Below are positions 13,961-14,346 of a stretch of DNA of 14,346 nt, one piece after another; the first letter of the stretch is position 1, and every line of letters starts with the position of its first letter. Location: positions 1-14,346 of the forward strand of contig NZ_NPDU01000096.1 in assembly GCF_002811985.1 (NCBI RefSeq). The letters run 5' to 3'. The notes under the pieces were generated by a model. It was given only the letters and a program-made list of their open reading frames with translations. It was not told the origin of the DNA and did not search any database. Source of the DNA: Leptospira adleri (GTDB taxonomy: Bacteria > Spirochaetota > Leptospiria > Leptospirales > Leptospiraceae). Made by a program: the position numbers and the translations under genes.

Positions 13961-14346
13961 TTAAACCTTGTCCGCGGTGGGATGTTCTTTATCAATTTTC
14001 ACTTTTAGATTGTGAAACGGTCTTTCTATGATCAGATAAAGAATCCAGCAGGACACGAATATCTTCAGACATACGACCGCGTAGATAGAAAAAAATCCGG
14101 ACCAACTGAGATTATCCATTCCTTTTCTGACAAATCGAATCGCCAAGATTCCGTGCCAAAGATAAATCGTATAACTCAATCTGGAGATCGGCCTGAATAG
14201 GAACGAGGAGAAGAATTTATAGACTGGACTTGCGGGAATCATAGCCGAAATCGTAAGAAGAATAAAAACGACGTGATATAGGTTATAGCTGAGAGTGTGC
14301 TCTAAAATCGGATGTTTGCGGATTTGTACGCCGATAAAAAATAGGG
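13961..14346 (-). CDS. Membrane acyltransferase, OafA/YrhL (acyltransferase 3) family, C-terminal part
   Basis: 127 codons are visible and the frame is open to the window edge, so the N-terminal majority lies beyond it. The segment RPISRLSYTIYLWHG is the typical late motif of acyltransferase-3 proteins, preceded and followed by TM helices (about LYHVVFILLTISAMI, and FFSIYAVVCLKIFVSCWILY). These ten-helix inner-membrane enzymes transfer acetyl or other acyl groups to sugars of O-antigen, peptidoglycan or exported glycans. The acceptor cannot be told here. The catalytic His expected near the N-terminus is outside the window. The gene is convergent with purF across a shared hairpin. Confidence 0.85.
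   Translation of the reverse strand, partial: LFFIGVQIRKHPILEHTLSYNLYHVVFILLTISAMIPASPVYKFFSSFLFRPISRLSYTIYLWHGILAIRFVRKGMDNLSWSGFFSIYAVVCLKIFVSCWILYLIIERPFHNLKVKIDKEHPTADKV

Overview
The window looks like chromosomal DNA of a Leptospira-type spirochaete. This rests on recognition rather than a search: moderately AT-rich DNA, a RsbU-type serine phosphatase with a multi-pass membrane sensor, a PhoB/PhoR-like two-component pair next to argJ, and many short membrane proteins resembling leptospiral hypotheticals. The species cannot be fixed from the sequence. No tRNA, rRNA, CRISPR array, insertion sequence or phage gene is visible, and gene order looks like ordinary chromosome.

Layout. (1) Positions 1-689: the 3' part of a + strand gene for an unknown exported or membrane-anchored protein, closed by a strong bidirectional terminator (745-772). 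(2) 817-909: a 30-codon minus-strand gene with a perfect Shine-Dalgarno site, encoding a Lys/Ala repeat peptide like a histone H1 tail. (3) 1068-8033, minus strand: a probable five-gene signalling and metabolism cluster. Transcription order is response regulator, histidine kinase (broken by one in-frame TAA), argJ, a membrane protein with a decayed PP2C domain, and an intact membrane-bound SpoIIE/RsbU-type phosphatase. (4) 8264-10494, minus strand: an ECF sigma-factor operon of very short genes whose starts and stops overlap. In transcription order these are a frame-disrupted small gene, a 58-residue protein, a 130-residue membrane protein, the sigma factor, a 133-residue membrane protein that is the best anti-sigma candidate, and a 142-residue exported or membrane protein. 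(5) 10536-12409, minus strand: a CoA-pyrophosphatase-type Nudix hydrolase and an RNase D-like exonuclease. (6) 12451-13923, plus strand: purF, divergent from the RNase D gene and ending in a hairpin that contains its stop codon. (7) 13961 to the end, minus strand: the C-terminal part of an OafA-type membrane acyltransferase.

How the genes work together. Regions 3 and 4 are dense in signal transduction. Kinase, response regulator, partner phosphatase-like proteins and an ECF sigma factor with a membrane partner all point to envelope or stress sensing. Two genes appear damaged in this isolate or assembly: the kinase by a nonsense codon, and the first gene of the sigma operon by a probable one-base shift. 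Several small genes (817-909, 10059-10235, 10250-10494) are short enough to be missed by routine annotation. They are the most original content here.
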